Positions 11,516-21,468 of a stretch of 64,000 nucleotides of DNA are shown here, in pieces. The DNA lies in assembly GCA_950022655.1 (NCBI GenBank), contig OX465584.1, positions 6,457,694-6,521,693 on the forward strand, given 5' to 3'. Position 1 is the first letter of the stretch. Every line of letters starts with the position of its first letter. The DNA is from Alentia gelatinosa (taxonomy: Eukaryota > Annelida > Polychaeta > Phyllodocida > Polynoidae). The position numbers and the translations under genes were made by a program. Below the pieces are notes generated by a model. The model was not told the origin of the DNA, made no database searches, and was given only the letters and a program-made list of their open reading frames with translations.

Positions 11516-13110
11516 TTTAGCAGGTTGATGGAGAGAGGGGGTGAGGGGTGGTGTAGAAGGGGGGAGGGTGAGGGTGATAGAAGTTGGGGGGTGAGGGGTG
11601 GTGGGGTGGTGGAGAGAGGGGGTGAGGGGTGGTGTAGAAGGCGGGGGGGTGAGGGTGATAGAAGTTGGGGGGTGAGGGGTGGTGGGGTGATGGAGAGAGG
11701 GGGTGAGAGGTGGTGGGGTGGTGGAGAGAGGCGGTGAGGGGTGGTGTAGAGGGGGGGGGGGTGAGGGTGATAGAAGTTGGGGGTGAGGGGTGGTGGGGTG
11801 ATGGAGAGAGGGGGTGAGGGGTGGTGGAGAAGGCGGGGGGGTGAGGGTGATAGAAGTTGGGGGGTGAGGGGTGGTGGAGAGTGGGGGTGAGGGTAATGGA
11901 AAAGGTAGGGGGATGAGGGGTTGTGGGGTGATGGAAAGAGGGGTGAGAGGTGTTGGGGTGGTGTAGAGGGGTGAAAGGTGGTGGAGATGGGGTAAGGGGT
12001 GGGGTGGGGGTGGTGGAGAAAGGGCTTGAGGGATGGTAGGGTGGAGAGAGGGGGTGAGGGGTGGTGGGGTGGTGGAGAGAGGTGGTGAGGGGTGGTGGGG
12101 TGATGTAGAGAGGTGGTGGGGTGGTGGATAGAGGGGGTGAGGGGTGGCGGGGTGGTTGATAGAGGGGGGAGGGGTGGTGGGGTGGAGAGAGAGGTTGAGG
12201 GGTGGTGGGGAGGTAGAGAGAGGGGGTGAGGGGTGGTGGGGTGATGGAGAGAGGGGGTGAGGGGTGGTGGGGAGGTGGATAGAGGGGGTGAGGGGTGGTG
12301 GGGTGATAGCGGGAGGGGTTGAGGGGTGGTGGGGTGATGGAGAGAGGGGGTGAGAGGTGGTGGGGAGGTGGATAGAGGGGGTGAGGGGTGGTGGGGTGAT
12401 AGCGGGAGGGGTTGAGGGGTGGTGGGGTGATGGAGAGAGGGGGTGAGAGGTGGTGGGGTGGTGGATAGAGGGGGTGAGGGGTGGCGGGGTGGTTGATAGA
12501 GGGGGGAGGGGTGGTGGGGTGGAGAGAGGGGGTGATGGGTGGTGGGGTGATGGAGAGAGGGGGTGAGGGGTTGTGGGGAGGTGGATAGAGGGGGTGAGGG
12601 GTAGTGGGGTGATAGCGGGAGGGGGTGAGGGGTGTGGGGTGGAGAGAGGGGGTGAGGGGTGGTGGGGTGGTGGAGAGAGGCGGTGAGGGGTGGTCGGGTG
12701 ACAGGGGGAGGGGGTGAGGGGTAGTGGGGTGATTGAGAGAGGGGGTGAGGGGTGGTCGCGTGATAGCGGGAGGGGGTGAGGGGTAGTGGGGTGATAAAGA
12801 GAGGGGGTGAGGGTTGAGAGGTGATTGAGAGAGGGGGTTAGGGGAGGTAGGCCGAGGGGAGGTGATGAGAGGGAGTGAGGGTGCTGTTGGGGCGGGGGGA
12901 CGGGAGATGAGAGTGGAGGGCAGGTAGAGGTAGGGGGAGGCGAGATGAGAGTGGAGGGCAGGTAGAGGTAGGTGTTGGGGGTGTCGAGACTGGGCTGTAG
13001 GGGACAGCATCATGATGTGATATATTCAGGATGAAGCAGTGATGAAGTCTGATAGGGTGTGGAGGGGAGTCGAGGGGAGTTGAGGGGTGTGGAGAGTAGG
13101 GATTGAGGTT
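11516..13110. repeat. G-rich minisatellite (GGGGTGAGGGGTGGTGGGG type)
   Basis: About 1.5 kb of purine-rich sequence. Units of roughly 30-60 bp are built from GGTGAGGGGTGGTGGGGTG and GGAGAGAGGG, with G runs of 3-8 throughout the plus strand. The minus strand therefore reads as one 498-residue Pro/His/Ser/Thr ORF with no protein-like complexity. Strand asymmetry is extreme: almost no C for long stretches. Confidence 0.93.
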
Positions 13111-13529
13111 GGGGAGTGGTTGGTGTACACCGCTTTAACCTTACACACACAAACCTAGACTGGCTCCAGTTCCTGAATCGTATGTCTACCCTCCTCGCTG
13201 GGATACAGTCGCCGCATCCTATGTCTACCCTCCTCGCTGGGATACAGTGCTCTTATACAATTTCCTGGCGGGTGATGGCAGAACAAGCAATCACTCCGTG
13301 CCCTATAGAGGTGTGTCTTTTTAACTGAAGGTTAAATCCTCCTACCTAAATTATTCCTTTCCTAAATGACAAAGCCGATCAGTAATTCTGTATGAGTGGA
13401 AAATGACCTTTCTGATAGAGGTGATTTATAGAGGGAAACTATGTTTCGGTGAGCAAAAGTTCAAAGTTACCAGGTAAGGCTTGGAAAAATTACTGCCCAC
13501 GGGGAGTAGGGACTAAGAAAGAAATTGAT

Positions 13530-13797
13530 GAGTGTTTGGTCTGTGTCCTCGTACGCCATTGAGTTTGGAGTGCACAATAATATTAACGAGGTGATAGCCG
13601 AATGAATATTCTGAAGCACTCCAAACGAGATGGTGAATGGGGACTCAGCCCAAGCACGAAAATGTTTCTGATTTTATCTTAGCCTGGAAATATCTATCTG
13701 TTTATCACCCGTTGAGAATGAGTTACCGTACTCACAAGCCTGTTGAAAACGAGTTCCTAATGTTAAGCCTATGGACGTTTATTCCAGGCTAAGATAA
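13530..13797 (+). mobile_element. Palindrome plus TTATCTTAGCCTGG module, family T, copy 1
   Basis: The palindrome runs from GTGTTTGGTCTGTGTCC, with apex CGAGGTGATAGCCGAATGAA (13587-13606), to GGGGACTCAGCCCAAGCAC. The module runs from TTTTATCTTAGCCTGG to CCAGGCTAAGATAA and contains AATGTTAAGCCTATGG. An inverted copy is at 50757-51030. Confidence 0.82.
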
Positions 13798-13935
13798 TAC
13801 TAACTGCGACCACCCATATCATGCATTAGGCCACCTCCACTACCCCTTATAACCACCCATATCATGACCACCCACTCCCAACCCTCTCTACTACCATCAT
13901 TGACCACCCATATCATAGCCACCTACCTCATTGAA
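13798..13935. repeat. CCACCCATATCATGACC short repeats
   Basis: ACCACCCATATCAT occurs three times within about 110 bp. Low complexity, no ORF. Confidence 0.55.
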
Positions 13936-14048
13936 AATCTATGGGCCACAGTCAACCACTTTGTAAATCACCCGAGGTTGACGACGTAAAACACTTCCTA
14001 TCGTTTGTATGTTACTAAGCATCTGTCAAAAAAATCGTTGATCATTGT

Positions 14049-14262
14049 CTTTATCCTACCCCTCATATGAATAGATTTAACATGGTGTATCTGTATGCCA
14101 TGGGTTATGCCATAAAATATTTATATTCATTTATATAAATTCATATAATTTGTATTTGCTTTTCGTTGTCATCTGCTACAGATATCACTCAGTTCTGCCT
14201 CATGATATCAATCTGCAAAGACAACTCACGCCATATAAACAATGATATGACATTTCATGATC
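14049..14262 (+). mobile_element. Module plus palindrome half, family U, copy 1
   Basis: TTTATCCTACCCCTCATATG starts the module. The sequence from GATATCACTCAGTTCTGCC to CATATAAACAATGATATGAC matches 51.95-52.08 kb. The apex is the diverged form CACTCAGTTCTGCCTCATGA. Confidence 0.65.
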
Positions 14263-14398
14263 TTTCTCGATAATATCCCATCCAGTCTGTCCACTACCAC
14301 CGCCTATTGATAACAACCAACTATCTTGATCACGACCTACAACCCCCAACCCCCTTAACACATTCACCACTGCCCACATCCACTCAAAAAAAAAAAAT

Positions 14399-14643
14399 CT
14401 CACACTCTCTAAGTGGTATTCTGTATTCTAGTCCAAATTAAGCTACTAGGGTGCCAAGTTCACAGTATTCCCGCTAGGTGGCATCATAGAGATTATAGGA
14501 ATCTTTGGGTTGCATTGATGTACATGTTAAGTACGGGAGGCAGGCCAGTGGATTCTCAAGGCTCTAAGCCTAGTTCGTTAAGAATTCTTCTTCCATAGAG
14601 CATAGTGAGAACCTTGTACAGAATACCACTTAGAGAGTGTGAG
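14399..14643. mobile_element. MITE family V, TIR CTCACACTCTCTAAGTGGTA, copy 1
   Basis: A 27-bp terminal inverted repeat (CTCACACTCTCTAAGTGGTA with TACCACTTAGAGAGTGTGAG, read inward) encloses about 190 bp. The interior includes CCAGTGGATTCTCAAGGCTC. A second copy lies at 43701-43951. No coding capacity, so non-autonomous. Confidence 0.85.
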
Positions 14644-14659
14644 ATCTTATGAGAGGGGT

Positions 14660-16010
14660 GAAAAAATACCTCCAGCACGTTCTGCAACATACATAATCTC
14701 GTCAACCTCTGCATCACCAGCAGTTACTGCTATCACCATGACCCCGGTAACTGCGGGGTCCACCCCAGCAGTCAGAGATATCGCCTGGGATAAGCCATCC
14801 AATGCCCCGCCTGACCAACACACCTCTTATGTCAGTAACGGATTCTCTGATCTGTAATCTTAGCAGATACCACCTTTTTTCCAGTTTTTATTTATCCTGG
14901 AGGATACTCTAGGGAGCAAGTCTCTGTTTTCGGTAGGCTCCAGTGGCCACAGTAGGATAGATATGCGAACGGGTTTAATTAACACCCGAAAATACATTCA
15001 TATTATACTAAATAAGAAAACAGGATCTTATCGTCCTCAGAACATGGCAGATACCAGCTACTTATTGTCTATAGATACACGCCTCACCAACGCACCTCTC
15101 ACGTCAGTGGTCGATTCTCCAATCTGTAATCATGGCAAATACCAACTTCTTATCCCCAGAACATGGCAGATGCAAGCTTCGTATCATCCTCAGATATCTG
15201 CCTGACCAACACTCGTCTCAAATCAAGTGATTGATTTCCAAATTGTAATCATGGCAGATACCAGCTCCTCATCGTGTCAGATACCCGCCTGTACATCACA
15301 CCTCTCATGTCAGTGGGTGGTTTCCTGATTTGTAATCGTGGCAGACACTGGCTTCTTATCGTCCTCAGAACATGGCAGATACCGGCTTTTTATCGTCCTC
15401 AGAACATGGCAGATACCGGCTTTTTATCGTCCTCAGAACATGGCAGATACCGGCTTTGTATTGTCCTCAAATACCCACCTCACCAACACACCTCTCATAT
15501 CAGTAAACCATTTCCGATTTGTAACCACGCCAGATACCAGCTTCATATTGTCCTTAGATATCTGCCTCACCAACGCATCTCTTATGTCAGTCGTGGATTC
15601 TCCAATCCGTGTAATCATGGCAGATACTGCCTTCTCATCATCCTCAGTTACCCGCCTGACGGACACACCTCTAATGTTGGTGGGTGATCCCCAATCTGTG
15701 ATCATGGCAGACACCAGCTTCTTATTTACCTCAGAACTTTGCAGATACTGGCTTTTTAGCATCCTCTGTTTCCCGCCTGACAGACACACCTCTCATGTCA
15801 ATGGACGATTCCCATCTGTGATCACGGCAGACACCAGTTTTATATCGTCCTCAGAACATGCTTCTTATCGGCCTTAGACCATTGCAGATACCAGCGCCTT
15901 ATCATTGTCAGATACCCGCCTGACCATCACACCTCTTATGTCAGTGAGCGATTCTCATATCTGTAAACTTCACAGATACCAGCTTCTTATCTTGAATCTC
16001 TATACCTTTG
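14660..16010. repeat. Degenerate tandem array built on GGCAGATACCAGCTTC
   Basis: Repeated phrases include CATGGCAGATACCAGCTTC, GCCTGACCAACACACCTCTC and GATTCTCCAATCTGTAATCA, at roughly 90-130 bp spacing. An inner 34-bp triplication around CTCAGAACATGGCAGATACC lies at 15365-15455. Long ORFs through it (such as 15338-15877) only reflect the repeat. Confidence 0.85.
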
Positions 16011-16114
16011 GTGCTTACTGTCTTCATATATAATCAATTTTACGCCCATATGTATGAATACATATATGTGCATACTGTCTTCATACATATATAATCAATT
16101 TCATGCTTCATATA

Positions 16115-16340
16115 TATAAGGAATATAAAGCCACCGGGTTTTATATGAGTATAAACGGAGAGAGTCTTCTACAGCCCGCCAGAGGTCCTATGAGGTTCTC
16201 CTGAGGTTCACTTTGGATCCACTGAGGCGCTAAAGTCAAGACACGTGAGGGAGTCGACCTGCTGAACCTAGACGAACCTCAACCCCTCTTTCACCTCGCA
16301 CCTTCAACCAGATCGGATGTATATCACTCAGCAGAAATTT
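16115..16340 (+). repeat. YR1 split direct repeat A1 (5' end, promoter region)
   Basis: It starts TATAAGGAATATAAAGCCAC and is repeated at 20831-21053 with one base of length difference (CACCTCGCACC here, CACCTGCACC there). It contains the TATA-like words TATATGAGTATAAACGG and probably carries the promoter; that role is inference. The first ATG of the Gag-like ORF (16317) lies in its last 25 bp. Confidence 0.92.
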
Positions 16341-17504
16341 TTTTTCTCTGTGATACCACAGGTTGGTCGTTCTGGTTTAAATTGTTTCAACTCAATTGCT
16401 GCCTTCAGCATTGTTTTACTTTCTTGCAATGTTCTACTGTTTTCAGTACTGTTAAACATTACTGTTGAAATGAGGCGTTGTGATAACTGCCACCGGGAAT
16501 TCGATGCCCGTTCCCATAGGGACGGGTGCCCGTTTTGTCGAGTAGACGAAATAGAACAAGAACTTAAAGAAAGTCGACCAGAGGAAGAGGTGGAGGATAA
16601 TACTAGAACAATTAGAATAGACCGCAAAATTTCTGCGGCCCCAGGTTGGCTTCAACCTATGACGGAAGATAATGAAAAATTACGAAAGGAAGTTTACGAA
16701 TTAAGAAGTGAGGTTAACTCACTCGTTAATTTGATAAAAGGCATTAAATTGCCCGAGGATATGGCGACAGGTTTAGCAGAAGAACGTTCTTCTAGAAATA
16801 CACCTGACCAATTCAAATTGGGGACTGCTACCCCACTCCTTCCTAGAAGCGGTTTTAAACCTGTTTCACCGGCTATTCGTGGTACCTTTTGTGCCCCAGA
16901 AACTCAGGGACCGGAAAAACAAACAGAAGTGGTACATTGCAACTCAAAAACAAAGCGTAAGTGCAAATACTTCTCTCTTCAACCTTTTTTCCCCCCGGGA
17001 ATAGACACCCCCACATACGACCAAATGCTTAGCGCTTCACTGGGTTTGTTACGGTCAATCAACGAGCAGGGGTTAGATAGCTCCACGTATTCAGATCATG
17101 TTTCATATTTAGTTGATAGGCGTTCAACTCATACAGGGAAAAGCTTGGTCGATTACGACGAAGCAGTTCGCTTGAAATGTGATAAACTTGGGCTTGAGTA
17201 TTTTTCCTACGGTGACAGTTTCCTCTCGGAAAAATATTTAAATTTTGAAACCACTTTTTCATATGTTTCATTGAACAAGAAACTCAAGGAATTAGGGGAG
17301 CGAAAAACACGAAGTGGCCGCAACGCTTGGCCAAATACGGACGATACCGTTCTACGCCCTAAGGGAATCTGCTGGAAATACAATTCCAAAGAAGGTTGCC
17401 CATTCACCAACTGTTTATATCGTCACGAATGCACTCAATGTGGTTCTAATCACGCAGTTTTGGTTTGCAAAAAAAGTCCGGGTGAAACAAAACCTCATAA
17501 ATGA
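16317..17504 (+). CDS. YR1 ORF1, Gag-like zinc-finger protein
   Basis: The frame is open for 395 codons. The start at 16317 lies inside repeat A1, and residues 20-50 of that reading are hydrophobic and look non-Gag-like. The second Met at residue 52 (16470) is an equally good start, because the first zinc motif follows at once. Residues 55-74 form CX2CX12CX2C (C55, C58, C71, C74), a zinc-ribbon-like motif. Residues of about 125-145 are charged and could form a short coiled coil. The C-terminus has CX8CX4CX3H (C352, C361, C366, H370) followed by C372, C375, H379 and C384. This is the kind of Cys/His cluster seen at the end of YR-retrotransposon ORF1 proteins. It likely binds element RNA and packages it. 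The stop at 17504 is followed by a 102-bp gap before the RT start. Confidence 0.8.
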   Translation: MYITQQKFFFSVIPQVGRSGLNCFNSIAAFSIVLLSCNVLLFSVLLNITVEMRRCDNCHREFDARSHRDGCPFCRVDEIEQELKESRPEEEVEDNTRTIRIDRKISAAPGWLQPMTEDNEKLRKEVYELRSEVNSLVNLIKGIKLPEDMATGLAEERSSRNTPDQFKLGTATPLLPRSGFKPVSPAIRGTFCAPETQGPEKQTEVVHCNSKTKRKCKYFSLQPFFPPGIDTPTYDQMLSASLGLLRSINEQGLDSSTYSDHVSYLVDRRSTHTGKSLVDYDEAVRLKCDKLGLEYFSYGDSFLSEKYLNFETTFSYVSLNKKLKELGERKTRSGRNAWPNTDDTVLRPKGICWKYNSKEGCPFTNCLYRHECTQCGSNHAVLVCKKSPGETKPHK

Positions 17505-17606
17505 AATCAGGTCAACCGGAGGTATCTTTTTTATCGCCGGAATTGTTGTAATCTCGATGTATATGATTATAGTCAGGAAAATGAATGTATTTCTCCTAAC
17601 ACTTGT

Positions 17607-19772
17607 GTGGGCGGGTCAATTGGCTCGTGCGGACCACAAACAATGTCCAGCGCAGAGGTCGTTCCGGACAATTGCCCGGGTTCTTTCAATTCTATTTCTA
17701 ACCTTTCTGGTACTAACGATGTTGTTAGAAAAGGCTTAGATAATGTTTCTTGTTTCACCCGGGCAGACTCTGTACATAGCGATGGTCAATCGATACCGAT
17801 TGTCCAGGTTAAATCTAATCAGGATTTTCAAGTATCTTCTAAGAGGAAGATACCCAATATTGAATCTTGTTCCTCTCATTCAACGGTTGATGTTACTATC
17901 AATTCTACTACGAGTTCAGTAGAATTCCCAGAAAGTAATTATGATGGGCAGTGTCCCCAAGTTCAAGTTGATATTGAAAACGGTAATGGTTTATGTGGAA
18001 ATTCAGACGATAATGGGTCAATAATGATTGATTGTGTTCTTGAAAACAATGATATATCGAATGATTCCAATGTTTTTCAGATCAAGGAACCAGATACAGA
18101 TCAATCTTATTATTATCGTCCATGTGGTGGTGATTGTGTTGGTGAACACACGGTAGGTGGTAGAAAGAATCAATTAAACCCTTGCATATTTTTTGACGAA
18201 TGTTTCTCCCATTATTCAGGACCCGACAAAAATGCAAAATACATTTTTTCAGGAGTCAATTCTGGTTTTAAAATCGTAGATAAAGATTTTAAAGGTGTTT
18301 ATTCATCAAAAAATTATAACAGTATCTACATACCAGAGTTTAAAGTACAAATGGATAATACGTTAAAGGAAGAGTTATACTGGGAAAAGATTTCCCCGTC
18401 TGACCGTCCACCAGACTGTGTCCACGCCATGGGAGCAGTTCGGAAAAAATCAGGGAAACTACGACCTATTACCGACTGTAAACGTCCCTTGTTTTCTAGC
18501 ATTAATAATCATATGACTACAACTTGCGAAAAGTTTTCGTATCTTTCCTTAGACGAAGTTTTGTCTAACGTATCCCCCAATACTTATTTTTCAGTAGTAG
18601 ATATCAAGGATGCATATCGATCAGTACCAGTGGCACCAGAAGACAGGAAGTACCAGGGTTTTATTTGGAATGTGAACCAAAAAGAATTAATTTTTGAATC
18701 AAACCGTTTAGTTTTTGGGCTGCGATGTGCACCCTACATTTTCACCCAAATCACCGAATTTATTATTCGTTCAATGCACAGAAGAGGTATTCACAAGATA
18801 TTTGGGTACCTCGACGATTTCATTATTTTAGGGGATTCCATGGAAGAGTGTAACGACCATTTAAAGGTTTTGAAAAATTTCTTGTCTTCATTAGGTTTCG
18901 AAATCAACGATAAAAAGTCGATTTATCCTACAAAAAAGGTTATTTATTTAGGATTCGAAATAAATAGTGATCAGATGACAGTGTCATTACCAGAAGATAA
19001 ACTTGAAAAGGTTATATCTCTTGTTTCTTGCTTCTTGGAAAAAGAAACGGCCAGTTATAAAGAAATGGCCTCCCTTGCCGGGTATTTATCACATGCTTCT
19101 ACCGTTGTCCGGGGCGGTAGGACTTTCTCACGTCGGATTGTTAATTTTGTTAACTTTATGAAAAACAAAATTCACTATTGCAAAATCCCTGAATGGCTTT
19201 TCTCTGATTTACGCTGGTGGAAAAGTTTTCTACCAATGTTCAATGGTGCCCAAAAGATAATGATACCCAAACATGTATTTTCTTACTCCCTAGAGACAGA
19301 TGCATCACAATCTGGATTTGGGGGAACATGCGGCAGCGACTGGATGTTTGGAGTTTGGGATTCTCAAATTTCACACCCTGAAACCAGCGATGTTTATAGT
19401 CACCACTGGGCATTACCCCCTACAGAAGCTATTGACAAAAACATCAATTTGCTAGAGCTCTGGCCTATTGTTATCGCAGCACACCGATGGTGTGAGGTAT
19501 GGCGGAACCATCAAGTGATTGTCAAAAGCGACAACACTCAAGTTGTTTTCGCTATAAATAGCGGCAGAAGTCGTAACCTCCAAACAATGCAGTGGCTACG
19601 AGAACTTTTTTGGATTGCAGCTGTATTTAACTTTGTTATTTACGCGGAATATTTACCTGGAAAAAACAATCTTATTCCCGATTATTTATCGAGAATATAC
19701 GATCCCAAGTTGAATAACCATTATGTTCGCAATTTAATGTCAGGATTTTGTTGTTCTAGACCTTCAACTTGA
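17607..19772 (+). CDS. YR1 reverse transcriptase / RNase H
   Basis: 721 codons. Residues 1-200 are Ser/Asn/Asp-rich without a recognised domain. The reverse transcriptase spans roughly 265-480. Motif A is FSVVDIKDAYRSVPV with D332; FGLRCAP is at 370-376; the catalytic YLDD is at 401-404; YLGFEI follows at 447-452. RNase H follows at about 560-700 with the acidic residues D565 (ETDASQSGFGG), E617 (LLELWPI), D642 (VKSDNTQVVFAI) and D692 (IPDYLSR). All catalytic positions are present, so the protein could be active. Its job is to copy the element RNA into DNA. The stop is 7 bp before the recombinase ATG. Whether translation starts at 17607 or uses an upstream linkage is not decided by the sequence. 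Confidence 0.92.
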   Translation: MGGSIGSCGPQTMSSAEVVPDNCPGSFNSISNLSGTNDVVRKGLDNVSCFTRADSVHSDGQSIPIVQVKSNQDFQVSSKRKIPNIESCSSHSTVDVTINSTTSSVEFPESNYDGQCPQVQVDIENGNGLCGNSDDNGSIMIDCVLENNDISNDSNVFQIKEPDTDQSYYYRPCGGDCVGEHTVGGRKNQLNPCIFFDECFSHYSGPDKNAKYIFSGVNSGFKIVDKDFKGVYSSKNYNSIYIPEFKVQMDNTLKEELYWEKISPSDRPPDCVHAMGAVRKKSGKLRPITDCKRPLFSSINNHMTTTCEKFSYLSLDEVLSNVSPNTYFSVVDIKDAYRSVPVAPEDRKYQGFIWNVNQKELIFESNRLVFGLRCAPYIFTQITEFIIRSMHRRGIHKIFGYLDDFIILGDSMEECNDHLKVLKNFLSSLGFEINDKKSIYPTKKVIYLGFEINSDQMTVSLPEDKLEKVISLVSCFLEKETASYKEMASLAGYLSHASTVVRGGRTFSRRIVNFVNFMKNKIHYCKIPEWLFSDLRWWKSFLPMFNGAQKIMIPKHVFSYSLETDASQSGFGGTCGSDWMFGVWDSQISHPETSDVYSHHWALPPTEAIDKNINLLELWPIVIAAHRWCEVWRNHQVIVKSDNTQVVFAINSGRSRNLQTMQWLRELFWIAAVFNFVIYAEYLPGKNNLIPDYLSRIYDPKLNNHYVRNLMSGFCCSRPST

Positions 19773-19779
19773 AGTCAAG

Positions 19780-20691
19780 ATGTACCAATCCAGACGGATG
19801 TCCACAAACACAACCAACACACGCCGCTGCCAATGGAACCACTACCTTCGCTTTTGCAAAGAATTTGATCAGATTCCTTTACCTGCTACTGTGAATTGTA
19901 TATGTCTCTACATCTCATTTATGGCTAGAGAATTTAAATACTCATCAATTGGGAACTATTTATCAGCAATCTGGTCTTTTCACAAAATTAATGATGTCAA
20001 ACACGTTAATATCGATAATTTTCTGATTAAACAAACCCTTCTAGGTATTAAACGCACAATTGGTGCTGCAGTCACTCAAGCCAGACCGATTTCAAAAATT
20101 GAAATGAAAATGATTTATTTTTCCTTAGATATGACAGTTACTGAGGATTTATGTTTTTGGTGCTGCTGCCTTTTAGGATTTAGAGCACTATTAAGAAAAT
20201 CAAATATTCTAGAAGACGGTTTTGCCCTTCTAGTAAAAGATGTTCAATATGTTGATGATTATATCATTTTTTCAATTTCTCGATCAAAAACAATACAGTT
20301 TTTTGACCGAATTCTAAGAATCCCATTCAAGAAAATTCCGGATTCACCTTTTTGTCTTTTTAATTTCGTTTCCCAACTGGTAGACAGAGTGTCTCACCCA
20401 CCAAACGCTCAACTAATGACTTTTCTCAAGAAAGGTCTTTCCATAAGAGCATCATATACTTGGTTTCACAAGAAACTTTTTAATTTGTTACAAGATATGA
20501 AACTGGATCGTTGCACTTCACACTCTTTTCGACGTGGAGGTGCGTCAGCACTTTTTCAGGCAGGAATCCCCCTAGGAGATATTAAAGAATTAGGAGATTG
20601 GGCCAGCTGGTCCGTGCTCCTTTATCTAACACGATCCATGGATAGAAAAAAAGAATTAGATAACTTAATAATATCTAAACTTTTTTTCTGA
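19780..20691 (+). CDS. YR1 tyrosine recombinase
   Basis: 303 codons, a separate ORF, as in Ngaro-type elements. The N-terminal 100 residues have the SAM-like core-binding layout (RRCQWNHYLRFC, then YLSAIWSFHKI). The catalytic domain carries R135 (LLGFRALLRKSN), H248 and R251 (TSHSFRRGGAS), W274 (LGDWASW) and the nucleophile Tyr, best placed at Y282. The Arg-His-x-x-Arg-Trp-Tyr set is complete. By analogy with known YR retrotransposons, it would recombine the circular DNA copy into the genome at a very short shared sequence, which fits the TATA found at both ends and at the B1/A2 junction. Confidence 0.9.
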   Translation: MYQSRRMSTNTTNTRRCQWNHYLRFCKEFDQIPLPATVNCICLYISFMAREFKYSSIGNYLSAIWSFHKINDVKHVNIDNFLIKQTLLGIKRTIGAAVTQARPISKIEMKMIYFSLDMTVTEDLCFWCCCLLGFRALLRKSNILEDGFALLVKDVQYVDDYIIFSISRSKTIQFFDRILRIPFKKIPDSPFCLFNFVSQLVDRVSHPPNAQLMTFLKKGLSIRASYTWFHKKLFNLLQDMKLDRCTSHSFRRGGASALFQAGIPLGDIKELGDWASWSVLLYLTRSMDRKKELDNLIISKLFF

Positions 20692-20712
20692 GTGTATTTT
20701 TGGCAGTTTTTG

Positions 20713-20834
20713 GAGGATTTATTCAAATTCCTCATAGTTATCATGAATAAATTACTAAGCCAAACATATACACTCTGCAATTATTATTATTCATACTTGT
20801 TATTATCCTATCACTTATATAATTACAGTTTATA
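20713..20834 (+). repeat. YR1 split direct repeat B1
   Basis: 122 bp from GAGGATTTATTCAAATTCC to CAGTTTATA. It is repeated without indels at 21069-21190. It abuts A2, sharing TATA at 20831-20834, which is the expected circle-junction sequence. Confidence 0.92.
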
Positions 20835-21053
20835 AGGAATATAAAGCCACCGGGTTTTATATGAGTATAAACGGAGAGAGTCTTCTACAGCCCGCCAGAG
20901 GTCCTATGAGGTTCTCCTGAGGTTCACTTTGGATCCACTGAGGCGCTAAAGTCAAGACACGTGAGGGAGTCGACCTGCTGAACCTAGACGAACCTCAACC
21001 CCTCTTTCACCTGCACCTTCAACCAGATCGGATGTATATCACTCAGCAGAAAA
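20831..21053 (+). repeat. YR1 split direct repeat A2
   Basis: Second copy of A1 (16115-16340), nearly identical. With B1 it forms the internal repeat block that allows regeneration of the ends from an RNA template. Confidence 0.92.
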
Positions 21054-21068
21054 TTTTTTTTTTTATCA

Positions 21069-21190
21069 GAGGATTTATTCAAATTCCTCATAGTTATCAT
21101 GAATAAATTACTAAGCCAAACATATACACTTTTCAATTATTATTATTCATACTTGTTATTATCCTATCACTTATATAATTACAGTTTATA
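21069..21190 (+). repeat. YR1 split direct repeat B2 (3' end)
   Basis: A copy of B1 with two substitutions (CTCTGC against CTTTTC). It ends at TTTATA, directly followed by a (TA)n tract. Confidence 0.92.
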
Positions 21191-21239
21191 CATATATATA
21201 TATATATGATTTATATTATAGATCTCATTTGGATCGCTA

Positions 21240-21468
21240 TATAATGCACGCGGCTTCGCCTTGTGAAGTACTACGCGATTTGATGGGATACAAGCTCTTA
21301 CCCTAAACTCGAATAGGTTTCTGAATTTATCTCACCCTTCACATTGACTAATGGCTAACTTTGTGACATAATCCCCAATTGAGAATTTTTCAAAATACTC
21401 AACGGGCTTTGGATACGTGTTCCCAATGTTAGGTCTATTGGGAAAAAGTACCAGGGGTGAGATAAATA
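21240..21468 (+). mobile_element. Half palindrome plus TTTATCTCACCC module, family W, copy 1
   Basis: It begins near the apex CGGCTTCGCCTTGTGAAG. It continues through GATGGGATACAAGCTCTTACC into a module running from TTTATCTCACCCTTCACATTG to CAGGGGTGAGATAAA, with AATGTTAGGTCTATTGGG inside. An inverted, fuller copy is at 52098-52374. Only half of the palindrome is present here. Confidence 0.75.

Larger units (their letters stand above)
16115..21190 (+). mobile_element. YR1: complete Ngaro/PAT-type YR retrotransposon
   Basis: A 5.08-kb element in the order A1 repeat, Gag-like ORF, RT-RNase H ORF, tyrosine recombinase ORF, then B1, A2, B2. This split-direct-repeat layout is known for Ngaro and PAT-type YR retrotransposons, which integrate through a circular intermediate using a recombinase rather than an integrase. 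A1 and A2 (about 223 bp) differ by one indel, and B1 and B2 (122 bp) by two substitutions. The element is therefore young. All three ORFs are open. I see no methyltransferase domain, unlike DIRS1-type elements. GC content is clearly lower than in YR2. It sits between a tandem array on the left and a (TA)n tract on the right, with TATA at both junctions. Confidence 0.92.

Noticed and set aside
11517..13013. 498-residue Pro/His/Thr-rich ORF on the minus strand
   Set aside because: It is the complement of a G-rich minisatellite. Stops are absent because of composition, and there is no domain-like complexity.
15274..15877. ORFs of 118-179 residues around 15.3-15.9 kb
   Set aside because: They follow the internal repeats of a degenerate tandem array, on both strands.
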